The notes under the pieces are model-generated. The model saw nothing but the letters and a program-made list of their open reading frames with translations. It was not told where the DNA came from and did no database searches. This document shows, in pieces, positions 47,457 through 58,316 of a stretch of 64,000 nucleotides of DNA. The stretch covers positions 806,001 through 870,000 of the forward strand of contig JAMWFC010000090.1 of the NCBI GenBank assembly GCA_027475525.1, in the 5' to 3' direction. The position numbers and the translations under genes are program-made. This stretch comes from Macrolepiota albuminosa. Lineage: Eukaryota > Basidiomycota > Agaricomycetes > Agaricales > Agaricaceae. How positions within the stretch are numbered: position 1 is the first letter of the stretch; the number at the start of each line of letters is the position of its first letter.

Positions 47457-50400
47457 TGGACAACATGCCCGTGGACCAGAGTGAGCAGCAGCAGCAGCAG
47501 CTACAGCAGCAGCAGATTGAGATTGTGCCGTCGGTCTTATCATCAGCTGAAGGAGGGGGCAGATGGCTCCTCCGCTGACCCAAAATGCGCCCCAGTGGGG
47601 ACAATCGCAACAAGCTGTGGGCTTTCCACAGCAGCAGCAACCACCAGCAGCGGGCTACCTGCCGCAGCAGCCGGTGATCAGTGGCTATCCGCCACTCCAA
47701 CCCATGCAGGGCAACTTCATGCCCCAGAACGCACCTGTGGGCGGCTATCAGCCCCAACAACCAGTAGCGGGCACTTATGCGCCACATCACGCAGAGGGCC
47801 AATCCCAGCAACAGGCCTACGGGGGGCTAGTCAGCCTCCAAGCAGCGCCAGGATGGGGGCAGTTTGCCCCTGCTATGGCGAGAGGGGCTATGGGCGCACA
47901 CCCTTTGCCCCAGTCTATAGGCCCGGCGTACTATCCTGGCATGCCTGTAATGATGCCGTACCCCCCAGCTTGGATAGGGGCTTGGGGCGCAATGCCCCAG
48001 TACGGCGCCTCGTATGAGGCACCAGCCAAGGGAGGCCGGTCGATTTCCCTGTCGACCACAGCACCAATCAACAATCTAGAGGGACACCAAGCACCCCTTG
48101 TGCAGGCCACCACAGCCATTGAGAGCACAGAAACTCTCAGTCCAGAATGGAGCATCAGTTCATTGGCTGATGCGCCGATGGAGAGCCTGGCCAAGCTGAG
48201 AGCACAGAAACTCTCAGTCCAGAATGGAGCATCAGTTCATTGGCTGATGCGCCGATGGAGAGCCTGGCCAAGCTCTCCTTGCTACAGCGGCTGGAGATGC
48301 CGCACCAATCCAAGCTCAGCTCGGAAGAAGAGTCACGTCCTTGACGCAACAAAGGAAAAGCATGGGCTGTCGAGCCCAGTCGCAACCAGGACTTAGTCCT
48401 GGCTACCCTTCTCCAATGTCTGGGAGACAACGGGTACGATGTACCCACAGAGTCATCATTCCTCCGCAATGCGGAGGTGGTCATCCTCATCAGCCAGATG
48501 ATGGACGACATGGATCATATGCGCGCCCAGCGCAAAACTGATCTCCTTGCCTTATCGGCCGCTCATAAGCAGCAGACTACACCCCCGAGTCGGGACACCG
48601 ACTCCAGCAAAAGAGCGGTCAGCAAGGAGTGGAGGACGTGCTCTTCCGCTTGATTAAGTCGAGCGTTGTTGCCCCCAGCCGGGAGGCCGGCCTAGGACGG
48701 AACATCCTTCCCTATGAAGATGTCCCTGCTCCAGCCGCCCCCCGGCTTATCCAGCACCTTGCCAGCGGCGCGTCTGAGGTCGCATCTTTGTGACCAGTAT
48801 CTGTGGTTTCCACCACGCACTCTGGGGAGCAAAGTTCCAGGGGCATGAGCACACGCCCCACTGAGGCTAAGGCCTCACAACTCCGAAAGGATCGTCAGGG
48901 TAAGCAACCGGAAGGGCACGCATACGTCAACGTGCACTTCCCCGAGGATGCCCCGAAAGGGGCCCCAGGGGCTAACATCCCCTTTTTACCCGCAATACTG
49001 GTAGAGGGCCCACCAGCCTGCCAGCCCGACTCCCATGGTGTGTGTGGGCAATGGACCCACGGTCTGATAAGTCAGAGCCGGAGAGGCTGCCATCCCCGCC
49101 CTCCAATGACGATTGGTATGAGGAGCCTGAAGAGGCTCGCATGGAATCCCTGGTGCCGCACAAGACAGCAGCACAACGTATGGCACGCAAACAGCGCAAC
49201 AGCAATTGACAGGCCAAGATGGACCGTCGGGCACAGGATAGCACCAAGCAAGGAGCTGCTCTTCTTGAGGACGAAACTGGGCACATCCCTGATGCGCTCA
49301 GTGTTGTGATCTACTGTGATCACACTGTTGAGTGCCAGAACTCATTCTTTGGCATGGGGTTAGCTCCCCAGTTCTATTGGTTGCCAGTGACCAATACCAT
49401 CTTCGTCGGGCAAGAAGCCCACGCAGCCAGGTCCTTCGAGACCAATAAAGAGGGCAACACCGCGTCGACGCCCCACAACAGTAAGGTGTACCAAGTGGCA
49501 CCTTGTGGGTTTGCCCGCAGTCCTTGAGAAGTCCGCAGGCTTCATGCACTGGTTAACAACCAGTTTACGCCGATTCGTCAGCATCAGTTGGGCTATCTAT
49601 TGCTCAACAAATTCAAGCGGGTGGCGCTCAACTGCCACCCTACTGCCTGAGACAGAGCCATGTCTCACTTACTCAACGAGGTCACGTATAGGACTATTGC
49701 GGTACCCTTCATGAGTCCAGAGGAGCGGGAGAACATCCCGCAAATGATTGTGCCAATGCAGATCTATCACCGCAAAGAGGGAGGGAGAATTGCCTTTGTC
49801 GGCCTTACCCCTCCTGATCCAAAGCAACCATTTGCTTTGGACTACCTGGGCTCATATGCCCTCCTCTATGGACATCCTGGGACGTCCAACGTATGGACTG
49901 GTCTGGCCATGGACCGTGCCATGTGCATTCATTGGTGCAGCCTCTTTAGATTTGCGCTTGTACACGCCCTCAGCACCAGCCACCCCTCCAAGTCCACAGT
50001 ACACAAGTACCTGGCCTATGTATTTGCAAGGCCAGGCCTCTACAAAGAGGCCGTGGCTGAGTACGAGGCGGCCACAGGGCAAGTCTTTGTGCCCCTTCAT
50101 GCCGACGACCCTAACTTCGAGGCTCGGGCTGTGGACATTCCGGAAGCATCAGCTTCCGTATTCATCACTTCGGACGTGTTACGTGTCCTTCTTCACAATC
50201 AAATTCCGGTCAGCTGGGCTGACCATGCGTACACCTATGGGGTCACCTACTTGGCCCACCTCTTCTTCAGCGACAGCCGGCTCTACAATGAGGCGGCTGC
50301 TATCGACGACCAGAGGCTACAACGCCTCGACCATTACGGTATACCCCAGTCCATTGCTCAGTGGGATGGGTGGCGTGAGGCCACCATTGGCGATCAACAA

Positions 50401-50769
50401 TGCCTGATGCTCCAGCAGCAGGACAGTTGTTGTGCTTACAACGACGCGCTCACCAAGGGGATGTACCTCCTCATTGGGCAAGACATTTATGCCCACAAGA
50501 TCTGGACGTGCCAGTACCCGTCCGACACTGGGGATCTTCCTGATCCCCAACCACCTATCCCAGGGTCGATCGTTGACCCCAATCTCACACTGTCCCCCCT
50601 CTGGGACTATGACAACTCCCTGCCAGTAGCAGGGCCCTTGGGCACTTCCTATGCGCCCGCACCCGAGGATGAACTCCTCGACTACGACATGGATGACGTG
50701 ACTGCTGATCTATTCTGGGAGCCTGGGGACTCTCCCATTGCCCCCATCCCTGACTTACCGATGGCCTGA
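47457..50769 (+). pseudogene. Gypsy-2 accessory gene, unknown function
   Basis: Begins 105 bp after the chromodomain stop, at ATG 47457, behind a pyrimidine-rich leader (CTTTTTTCTCTTAACC). The N-terminus is Gln/Pro/Gly-rich (QQQQQLQQQQ; GYLPQQPVISGYPPLQPM). A middle part is readable as SLLQRLEMPHQSKLSS and MMDDMDHMRAQRKTDLLALS, and later EDAPKGAPGANIPFLPAIL. A globular C-terminal region of about 516 codons is open from 49219 to 50769 except for TGA at 49525 and 49648; it includes GRIAFVGLTPPDPKQPFALD and HKYLAYVFARPGLYKEAVAE. Frames change near 47545, 48620 and 49050. I see no signal peptide, membrane segment or known domain, so it is not a recognisable envelope. Confidence 0.6.
48121..48274. 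repeat. 77-bp tandem duplication (unit 10)
   Basis: 48121-48197 is repeated exactly at 48198-48274 in the Gypsy-2 accessory gene. Collapsing it joins ADAPMESLAKL to SLLQRLEM in frame. Confidence 0.98.
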
Positions 50770-50814
50770 CCATCATATTATCTTGAGACCGTAGCTCGGT
50801 CTGATTGGGGAGTG

Positions 50815-51127
50815 TGTAGCGTAGTCCGCTATGTGGCGTTGGCCACATAGCTTTACTTACTGTAGTAGATATTATATTATAATTATTATAATATAATATT
50901 AATATATTAATTACTTTACTATATATACTTTACTTACTGTAGTAGATATTATATTATAATTATTATAATATAATATTAATATATTAATTACTTTACTATA
51001 TATATATGTATATGTGCTGCTTATTAAGCAGCTTATCTTGTGTTTATACTACATAGTCAATAGACTGGACTGGTCTGATTCTGTGCAGTGTGAACATTAG
51101 GCTCACAATTCCTGTAACTTCGTTACA
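50815..51127 (+). repeat. Gypsy-2 3' LTR
   Basis: 313 bp, i.e. the 236-bp LTR plus a 77-bp duplication. It is preceded by a purine-rich GATTGGGGAGTG that can serve as polypurine tract. Confidence 0.93.
50851..51004. repeat. 77-bp tandem duplication (unit 11)
   Basis: 50851-50927 is repeated exactly at 50928-51004 inside the 3' LTR; the 5' LTR has one unit. Confidence 0.98.
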
Positions 51128-51483
51128 CCTCTACAGCAGGAGACATCACTCACTTCGTGTGTATGCCCGTTACTTTTGCCAATGGACAGACTCACACCCT
51201 CCGGATGTTAATAACCAAACTCCATCCTTCCACACCCCTGGTCCTAGGGCTCCCGTGGCTCTGAGACACCAACCCCCGCATTGATTGGCGACATCTTACC
51301 CTTTGCCTAACCCGGGACCCGATGCCCAACGACCAGCAACTCCCCTTCAACATCCCCCACTCTTCGAATCCACTCTGGCCGATGTGCCCACGACTCCGAT
51401 CAATCTGAACGCACTCAACATTAGGATCATTGGAGCCGCCCCCTTCGCCCGCCTCATGAAGGATGGAACACCCACGTTTTAGC
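51128..51483 (+). pseudogene. Gypsy-1 aspartic protease, C-terminal half
   Basis: Continues the protease from before Gypsy-2: MPVTFANGQTHTLRML and PLVLGLPWL, then TGA where a Trp/Arg codon would fit. It leads into the RT region after about 51480. Confidence 0.8.
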
Positions 51484-52990
51484 TACACACTTCGCCGTCT
51501 CTCCCGGAAGAACATCTACGAGGGAATGCTATTCCCTCGGAAAAGAAAACTGAGGAGCAGATCCTCCGAGAAGTAGTTCCCCTGGAGTATCACAAGTTCA
51601 CTGACATATTCTCCGAAGGAGACGCCAAGGAGATTTCCCCTCACCGCCTCTATGACCATACTATCGACCTCGAGGAAGGAGCCGCCCCCCCTTTCAGCAA
51701 GGTGTACAACATGTCGGAAGTCAAGCTCTGGGCCCTCAAGAACTACCTCGACAAAATGCTCGGTAAGAGATTCATCCGACCCTCTGCCTCTGCCGCCAGA
51801 GCCCCAGTTCTATTTGCCAAGAAGAAGGACGGCTCGCTCTGACTCTGCATCGACTACCGGGGACTCAATAAAATCACCAAGAAGAACCGCTACCCGCTCC
51901 CGCTTATCGGCGATCTGGTCAATTGACTCCGCAGTGCCAAGGTTTACACAAAAATCGACCTCCGCTCCGGCTACAACAATGTCCACATCGCTCCGGGACA
52001 CGAGTGGAAAACCACATTCCACACGTGGTATGGTCTGTTTGAGTACCTTGTAATGCCTTTCGGAATGACTAACTCCCCCGCCATGTTCCAATACTTCATG
52101 AACAACATCTTCCACGACATGAGCAATGTCTTCATGATCATCTACTTGGACAACATCCTCATCTACTCTGACTCGAAGGAGGACCACCAGAAGCACGTCC
52201 AGCAAGTCCTCGAACGCCTCCAGGAGCACAACCTCCACGCCAAGCCCAAGAAGTGTTCATTCCACACGGAAGAGGTCGAGTATTTCAGCGTCATCATATC
52301 CCCAAATGGCGTTCGCATGGACCCCCACAAAGTCGAGGCCATCGTCAACTGGCTGCAACCCCAGAACGTCAAGGAAGTACAGTCCTTCTTGGGTTTTGCT
52401 AACTTCTACCGGAGGTTTATAGACAACTACTCTGGTATCACAAAACCCCTCAACCGGCTTACATGCAAGGACGTTGCCTGGAACTGGGACAGTAAGTGCC
52501 AGAGTGTCTTTAACCTGCTCAAGGAGGCTTTCACAGTCGCCCCCGTACTCCGGCACTACGACCTGGCCCTCCCGATTATCCTGGAATGTGACGCCTCCGA
52601 CTACGCCATCGCCGGGATTCTCTCGCAGATGGGACCTGACAGCGGGGAGCCCTGGCCAGTTGTCTTCTACACCCAGTCCATGATCAACGCTGAGCTCAAC
52701 TACGACATCTACAACAAGGAGCTCCTCGCCATTGTTGAAGCCTTCAAACAATGGCGAGCCTACCTCGAAGGAGCCCGGCACCAGATTCAGGTCTACTCAG
52801 ATCACAACAACCTGCAGTACTTCACCACAACCAAGCAACTTAGTTGACGGCAGGCCCGATGGTCCGAGGTTCTCTCGGAATATGACTTCACAATCCAGTA
52901 CCGCCCGGGATGACTTGGAGCTAAACCCGATACCCTCACTCATCGACTGGACGTCTATCCCAAGAAGTCATTTGAGGCGGAACGCAATGC
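51484..52990 (+). pseudogene. Gypsy-1 reverse transcriptase and RNase H, inactive
   Basis: RT motifs: PVLFAKKKDGSL followed by TGA at 51840, LCIDYRGLNKITKKN, TGA at 51925, KIDLRSGYNNVHIAPG, and MPFGMTNSPAMFQ. The catalytic box reads IIYLDNILIYSDS: the second Asp is Asn, a CpG-to-CpA change that removes an essential residue. RNase H follows (ILECDASDYAIAGILSQ; YNKELLAIVEAFKQWR), then TGA at 52845 before RQARWSEVL. All stops are TGA at Arg positions. Confidence 0.88.
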
Positions 52991-54573
52991 GCTCAATCAT
53001 CGCGTGGTGATCTCTCCCAAACATCTGAATGCCGTACTAATCTTAAATGACGAAGGAACCCTGAGCCAGATCCGCCGCACCCCCCGAGACAAGTACTTCA
53101 CCGACCACGACCCCCACAAACCCCCCAACGGAACCAACCGGGACCCCACTTTCTCCTTGTTCCCTGACAAAAGACTCCTCCTCCAAGATGGCCGCATCTA
53201 CGTTCTGGATCACGCCTGACTTTGCTATGACGTTCTCCGCCAACACCACAACCACAAGCTCCGGGGACACTCTGAAATACGTAAGACCCTCCAGCTCATC
53301 TCCTGAACTTACTTTTGGCCAGGGTTGAAGAAGAATGTGACCCGCTACATTCAATCGTGCGAACCCTGCCTCTGGGCCAAGGTCCCCTGACACCGACCAT
53401 ACAGACTCCTGAAACCCCTGCCGGTTGAATGACGCCCCTGGTCCTCCATATCCCTGGACCACATTGTTGAACTTCCGGAATCTGAAGGGTTCGATGCCAT
53501 TCTCATCATTGTGTGCAGGCTAACCAAACAGGGCATCTTCCTACCCTGCCACACCATGGACACCGCCCCAGACTTTGCCTGGCTATTTCTCAAGCACGTC
53601 TTTGCCAAACATGGGCTCTCAGACAACATCGTCTCCAACTGTGGCCCACTCTTTGTGTCCAAGTTCTGGACTTCCCTGTGTAAGGCCCTTGAAGTAAAGA
53701 CTAACCTCTCTACTGCCTACCACCCCGAAACCGATGGTCAAACCAAAAGGGTCAACCAGTCTCTTGAGCAGTACCTCTGACTGTACGTCAACTACTTGCA
53801 GGATGACTGGCGCGCCAAGCTCCCCCTGGCCAAGTTCACCTACAACAACACGCTGCACTCTGCCACTGGGGTATCGCCCTTCTTTGCCAACAAGGGATAC
53901 CACCCCCGACTGACACTCTCGCTCCGGGACATCCCATCGCACGCCGCCCACGAGGTCGCCTGGGATCTCCAGTCCCTTCACGAGTTCCTCCAGGAAGAGA
54001 TCGACACCGTGAACCAGGCCTATGCGAAACACGCTGACCGGAAACGGGAAGACACCCCTGACTGGACCTCTGGGACAAAGGTATGGTTAGATCAACGCCA
54101 CCTCCGCACCTGCCGGCCCTCCCCAAAACTCGATCACAAGCGCCTCGGCCCGTTCAAAATTTTGAAGAAGGTCTCATTCCACGCCTACAAGATCAAGCTT
54201 CCTCCGAGACTAAAAGGTCTGCACCCAGTATTCCACGTCCGCCTCCTGGAATGACACCCTCCAGATCCCTTCCCCAAACGACACCCTGAGCCCCCTCCCC
54301 TGGTCGAGGTCGAGGACGAGTACCACTACAAAGTTGAAGATATCCTTGACTCCCGGAATATTCGGGGACGACCCCACTTCCTTGTACGGTAGAAGAGATA
54401 CGGCCTGGAAGACGACACTTGGGAACCGCGCCAAAACCTCGAAGGCGCCCTCAACAAACTCCGGGACTTCCAGCAACGGCACCCAGGAAACGACCCTCCC
54501 GGACGCAGGACTCACAGTGATACGACGCTGTACCAGCAGTCAGGGACACAACATGCACCAGAAGTCAAAATAA
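52991..54573 (+). pseudogene. Gypsy-1 integrase and chromodomain, inactive
   Basis: A zinc-binding part is visible (HNHKLRGHSEIRKTLQLIS, CEPCLWAK). The DDE core keeps the first Asp (SISLDHIVELP), but the second is Asn (SNCGPLFVSKFW) and the Glu is Lys (DGQTKRVNQSLEQYL), both CpG transitions. The chromodomain region reads [13 protein letters not shown] and GLEDDTWEP with TAG for the core Trp (54390). TGA occurs at 53217, 53303, 53388, 53428, 53778 and 54252. Confidence 0.87.
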
Positions 54574-55663
54574 ACATTTAATCATAAGGCTGAAAACTGT
54601 AAGCCTCCTGGTAGCAGTCTCAACAAATTATATCTCCAAAAACACCCCAATAAATACACAGACAGTACAGAACAAAGGGCAGGGACCAGCTCAAGCTATC
54701 CACTCAACAATAGTCCAACCACTGTAATGAGGAGGGGAAGCATGGGAGCTGGCAGAAGTGACAAAATGGGATCAATTTGTGATGATCTAGATCAAGATCA
54801 GATCTGACAATGCCCGATTTGACATGACTGAAAGGAGAAAGGAAAAGAAGCATGGAGGGATGTCAAAAGAAGCATGGAATGCAGGGAAGCGCTAAAAGGG
54901 GAAAGAAGGATCTATGAATGGGATCATGCTAAATGGAGCTGAAGCAAATGGGGAAGTGGCAATCAGAGACATCCGGAGGAATGGTGGAACTGGTGGCACC
55001 GAAACATGCCTCCCAAAAGGGAAATTGGACTATCAAATATGTTCTGGAGGCTGGGGAGTTGACAACAAAAGAGTCATGTGTAGATAGTGGTCTGTGCACC
55101 AGAAAAACAGTATAAATAGCCCAAGTTTAGTAGAGAATAGACAGGCATTTGATAGGCAAAGGCTCAGTGGTTCCCAGGGAGTGAATCACCTAGGCTAGAG
55201 TTTATTGAACCTCTTCTTGGAAGTCTATTGGAAAACAAAGGCTCGGTAGTTCCCAGGGAGTGAACTGCTTAGGCTGGAGTTGACTGAGAACCTTCTACTG
55301 CCCACCAGAGTATTTGATATTCTGAGAAGCACCCAATACATCAAGTTTTTATCATCAAGCACCAGTGTGGATTAGAGGTCACTTTCTAAGACTTCAAGAA
55401 AGCCCCAGAACTATCAGTACTACTTGCAACCAAGTACTACAACAGACGGCAGTAGTGGGTGTAACCCCTGCCTCTGGGCTCAGTAGGGATTCAACTCCCA
55501 TGTATACTTTCTGCTTTTCCTTTCTAGATCTTACTCTTTTTAGTACCTTTTCATAGTAGTGTCCTGGAGTCTGGGCAAAATGTTCTTTCCGGTTTCTTTC
55601 ACCCCTTACTCACACTTCCCGTTGACCATGAGAGACTAAGTATATACATTTTAATACAGTACA
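54574..55663. other. Non-coding segment between Gypsy-1 pol and antisense gene
   Basis: No gene. It has a TATAAATAGCCC promoter-like site at 55111 and an imperfect 79-bp tandem repeat (AAAGGCTCAGTGG / AAAGGCTCGGTAG, about 55157 and 55236). The stretch 54598-55672 runs TGTAAG...CCTACA and could be a solo LTR, but I find no target duplication. Confidence 0.4.
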
Positions 55664-57438
55664 TTATCCTACAGTTACGGGACCATGAAACAGGCAATAA
55701 CAAGAAAACGGGGGCCCCGAACCGCCCTCACCCTCCCCTTCCCTCGGCCAGCCCCGGAAATCCTCCCCCATCCCTCCTGGACCATGCTCCTGCCACACTT
55801 CCTTGGCCAACAGATCCCAGGACGGGAGGGGCTCACCTTCGTTCAGCACGCGCTCAAACCAGGATCCTGGGGCAGGCATGTTCCTCTGCTGATGTGCGAC
55901 CACTAGCCGCCCCAGGAGGTCGAGGCCACGCTCCACCCCAGAGGTCGTCACCTCCGGGCACTGCCCCTCCTGCAGCGCAGCGAGTGCCACGGCAACCCTG
56001 TCCAGGAGCAGGCAGTGCTTCCGGGCCCAGCCTGAAGACATTAGCGAAAGAGGTGAGCAAGTGGCAGGGGACTCACTCAGAGACGCCATGCGCGCGATCA
56101 CCACATCGCGGCGCAGCCCCTCCGTCAACTCCTGCCCTGAGGAGACCCCCTCCAGGATCCCCACTCCCTGCCCCAACCTTGCCTGCAACACCTCCAGCTC
56201 CGCCTCCACCTCCCCCCAAGCGACCCGGGCCTCCTCCAACTGCTGAAGCGCCTCCCAACCCGCCTCCAACTCCCTCCGCACGTTGGCCTCCCCCCTACCC
56301 TCCTCGGATCCCCCCGGACGCTCCTGAAAGGCCCCCACGTCCGCCCCCAGGGGCTGCCCTGACAGAGGCAAGAACACTGCTGGAGAGAGACATGGGGGGG
56401 AAACTGGGGGTGGGGTCCCAGAGGGCAAACGTGCCCTTTTGGAGGGCTCCGAGGAGGAGCTAGGCGACGCCTGCCATTTCTTCTTGTCGGGGCGCCCCTC
56501 ATGTCCCTCCCGCCCTGGGGTGCCGGACCGGGTCACCCGGCGCGTAATTAAGACCATGGGCTGGCCCCGGCTGCCCATCCGGACAACCCCCTGTCCTCCC
56601 GCTCTACCTCCAGGGGCCTTCTCCGGCGCCTCCTCCTGAACCTCAGCCACCCCCACGACCCAACCCCTCTCCTCCACCCCCATCCTCTGGGTAATACCCC
56701 CTAACAGCCAACCCTGCTCCCGTGAAACATAGTATGCCCTCCAAAGGGCCAAAACGGAGCATCGCTCATGATTGAGGCGACAGGCCTCGCACATGGAAGT
56801 ATCACGCTGGAACAAGGTGGACAGGGCCTCAAATGAACACGTGACCAAACGATGCGCACAGTGAAGGCACTAGGCATCCAGGTTAGCTGCGGGACCAGAG
56901 GTACAAAACTACTTACCGGCCCGTTGCTGACGCACCAAGCATGAGGAGGCAAGCCCTGGGGCCTCACCAATGCCCCCTCAAAGGCCTCCTGTGTCGTGCT
57001 GGCCCACGCAATGCGATGGGTCTCTGGGACCTCAGAGATGGCTCCCACCGCCATCCCAGAATGGCAGAAACAAGGGGCGACCAGTCTAGGACGAGGAGGG
57101 GGAGGGGGATGAGGGGGACGCACAGTCATCTGCGCAAAGGTAGGTGCGGGATGACTAGGCCCTGATTCCGAAGGACCCCCAGGACCTGCATCAGGAGCAG
57201 GCTCTAGGAGCCAGCTGGGACCCGTCTCTGGGGCGGTAATATTGTGTTGTTCTAAAAAAGGAAGGTCAGTAGCGACAAGCGAGCGGCGTGGGAAGCACTC
57301 ACATTGTCGCACGAGCGCCGCCACGCACTCCCGGTCCAGACAGGCTCGGTACCGCACGTCCCGGGCTTGCCAGGCCATAAGGGGCATGACTTTGTTAGTT
57401 TGTGGGGGGGTTGGGGAATGCGTTGGTGTACGCAACAT
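55664..57438 (-). CDS. Antisense cargo gene in Gypsy-1, Zn2Cys6-like
   Basis: Model complement(55664..56869, 56917..57438), about 575 aa; the 47-nt intron is GT-AG. Exon 2 opens with CLHCAHRLVTC, then 15 residues, then CEACRLNHERC: cysteines at 175, 178, 185, 201, 204 and 211, the exact spacing of a fungal Zn2Cys6 binuclear cluster (C-x2-C-x6-C-x15-C-x2-C-x6-C). Pro-rich linkers surround it. A likely coiled coil (ELEAGWEALQQLEEARVAW) lies around residues 365-420. A second optional 45-nt intron (GTGAGTCCCC...CTTCAG) may lie near 56040-56090. No stop interrupts 1.7 kb, unlike the sense genes. A role in transcription is inferred from the cysteine spacing only; few basic residues lie between the cysteines. 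Confidence 0.62.
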
Positions 57439-57552
57439 AGTTGAGTTTGATGGTAAAATTTTTTTTGATACATGGCAGGTCAGGTGCCGGATCCCACAAC
57501 TAGACCCTGGTCCGAACCACCGGCTACGCGTGCCTCAGAGGGTCTCGGCGCT

Positions 57553-57565
57553 GAGGGGGGGGTGA
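57553..57565 (+). other. Gypsy-1 polypurine tract
   Basis: GAGGGGGGGGTGA immediately before the 3' LTR, the expected place for plus-strand priming. Confidence 0.7.
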
Positions 57566-58311
57566 TGTTACAACCCCTCCCCTCCGGATCTACCCTGAAA
57601 CACCCCCAGAACACCATCCAGGACCCTCCCTCTGACCCCACAGGATGCACCCCGCCATCACAACTACCGACACCGCCATCACGCGCATCAAGGGCTGTCA
57701 TCAGCCACCATCAGCCCTGATCAACGATCAGATCACGTGACTTGCTTCCAGCCATCACGCATCACGCATCACAGCTCCCTCTGCACCAATTGATCGCACG
57801 CCCCACATGCGCAATCCAAGTATACAGTCCCTGCCCGCTACTCAATGACCCCCGGAACCCATCCCAGACACCCCGGAACCCCGAGACCTGGTCCCATAGT
57901 ACTTATAGCATAGCTCCCCATTGTATTCGCGAGTCTTGATATTACATTAACTTGGATTACTTGAATTGTTGCGTGCCCTCTGCTTGACTGGTACGCATTG
58001 ACTGGCATGCTTGACTGGCACGCTTGAATAACCGTGTGCTCTAAGTTTGGTACACACTTCGCGACTTTTAATTTGTTAACCCGATCTCGTCTTAGAACCC
58101 CCAGTTCACGACTCGACCCCCACCCTATCCTCAACTACCTGAAACCCAAAACCCCCGGATCAAGTTCCCTCTCCCGGGATTACCCCTGTCCACGTCTTGA
58201 ACCCTGGAGTCCTAGCCCCGGAGTTCCAGACACCCGAGTATCCATAGGTCAAGTCCGCATTGTAAGGGCGATTGCTTTCCCGGAAAGCCCCTGACTCAGT
58301 GGAACCTGACA
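57566..58311 (+). repeat. Gypsy-1 3' LTR
   Basis: 746 bp, TGTTACA...CCTGACA, followed by TTTAC (58312-58316), the target duplication that also precedes the 5' LTR. Confidence 0.95.
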
Positions 58312-58316
58312 TTTAC

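Larger units (their letters stand above)
39469..51127 (+). mobile_element. Gypsy-2: chromodomain Ty3/Gypsy element with extra 3' gene
   Basis: An 11.7-kb element inserted in the protease of Gypsy-1, with target duplication CCTCT (39464-39468 and 51128-51132). LTRs are 236 bp (39469-39704) and 313 bp (50815-51127); the 77-bp difference is one exact duplication. The LTRs otherwise differ by only a handful of transitions, so this copy is younger than Gypsy-1. Order: long Gag, zinc knuckle, protease, RT, RNase H, integrase, chromodomain, then a 3.3-kb accessory gene. Confidence 0.93.
35676..58311 (+). mobile_element. Gypsy-1: chromodomain Ty3/Gypsy LTR retrotransposon
   Basis: Bounded by two 746-bp LTRs (35676-36421 and 57566-58311, TGT...ACA) and a 5-bp target duplication TTTAC (35671-35675 and 58312-58316). 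Sense genes: gag (36455 on), protease, RT, RNase H, integrase, chromodomain (to 54573). An antisense gene fills 55664-57438. Gypsy-2 splits the protease. LTR differences are mainly CpG transitions. Many stops and lost catalytic residues make it non-autonomous now. Confidence 0.93.

Noticed and set aside
49660..50769. Envelope-like glycoprotein in Gypsy-2
   Set aside because: No signal peptide, membrane anchor or cysteine pattern of an envelope is visible; left as unknown function.
2987..51004. 77-bp direct repeats as a biological repeat or binding-site family
   Set aside because: The units share no sequence; only the length is constant, and single-unit counterparts exist.
41377..54252. In-frame TGA codons at Arg positions suggesting UGA recoding
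   Set aside because: TAG stops of the same transition type also occur, other CpG changes hit catalytic residues, and host genes need no recoding. CpG decay explains all of it.
55157..55314. Another member of the 77-bp set near 55157
   Set aside because: The period is 79 and the two copies are clearly diverged, so this is an ordinary old tandem repeat.
35676..58311. A single giant 22.6-kb retrotransposon
   Set aside because: A second LTR pair with its own target duplication shows that 39469-51127 is a separate nested element.
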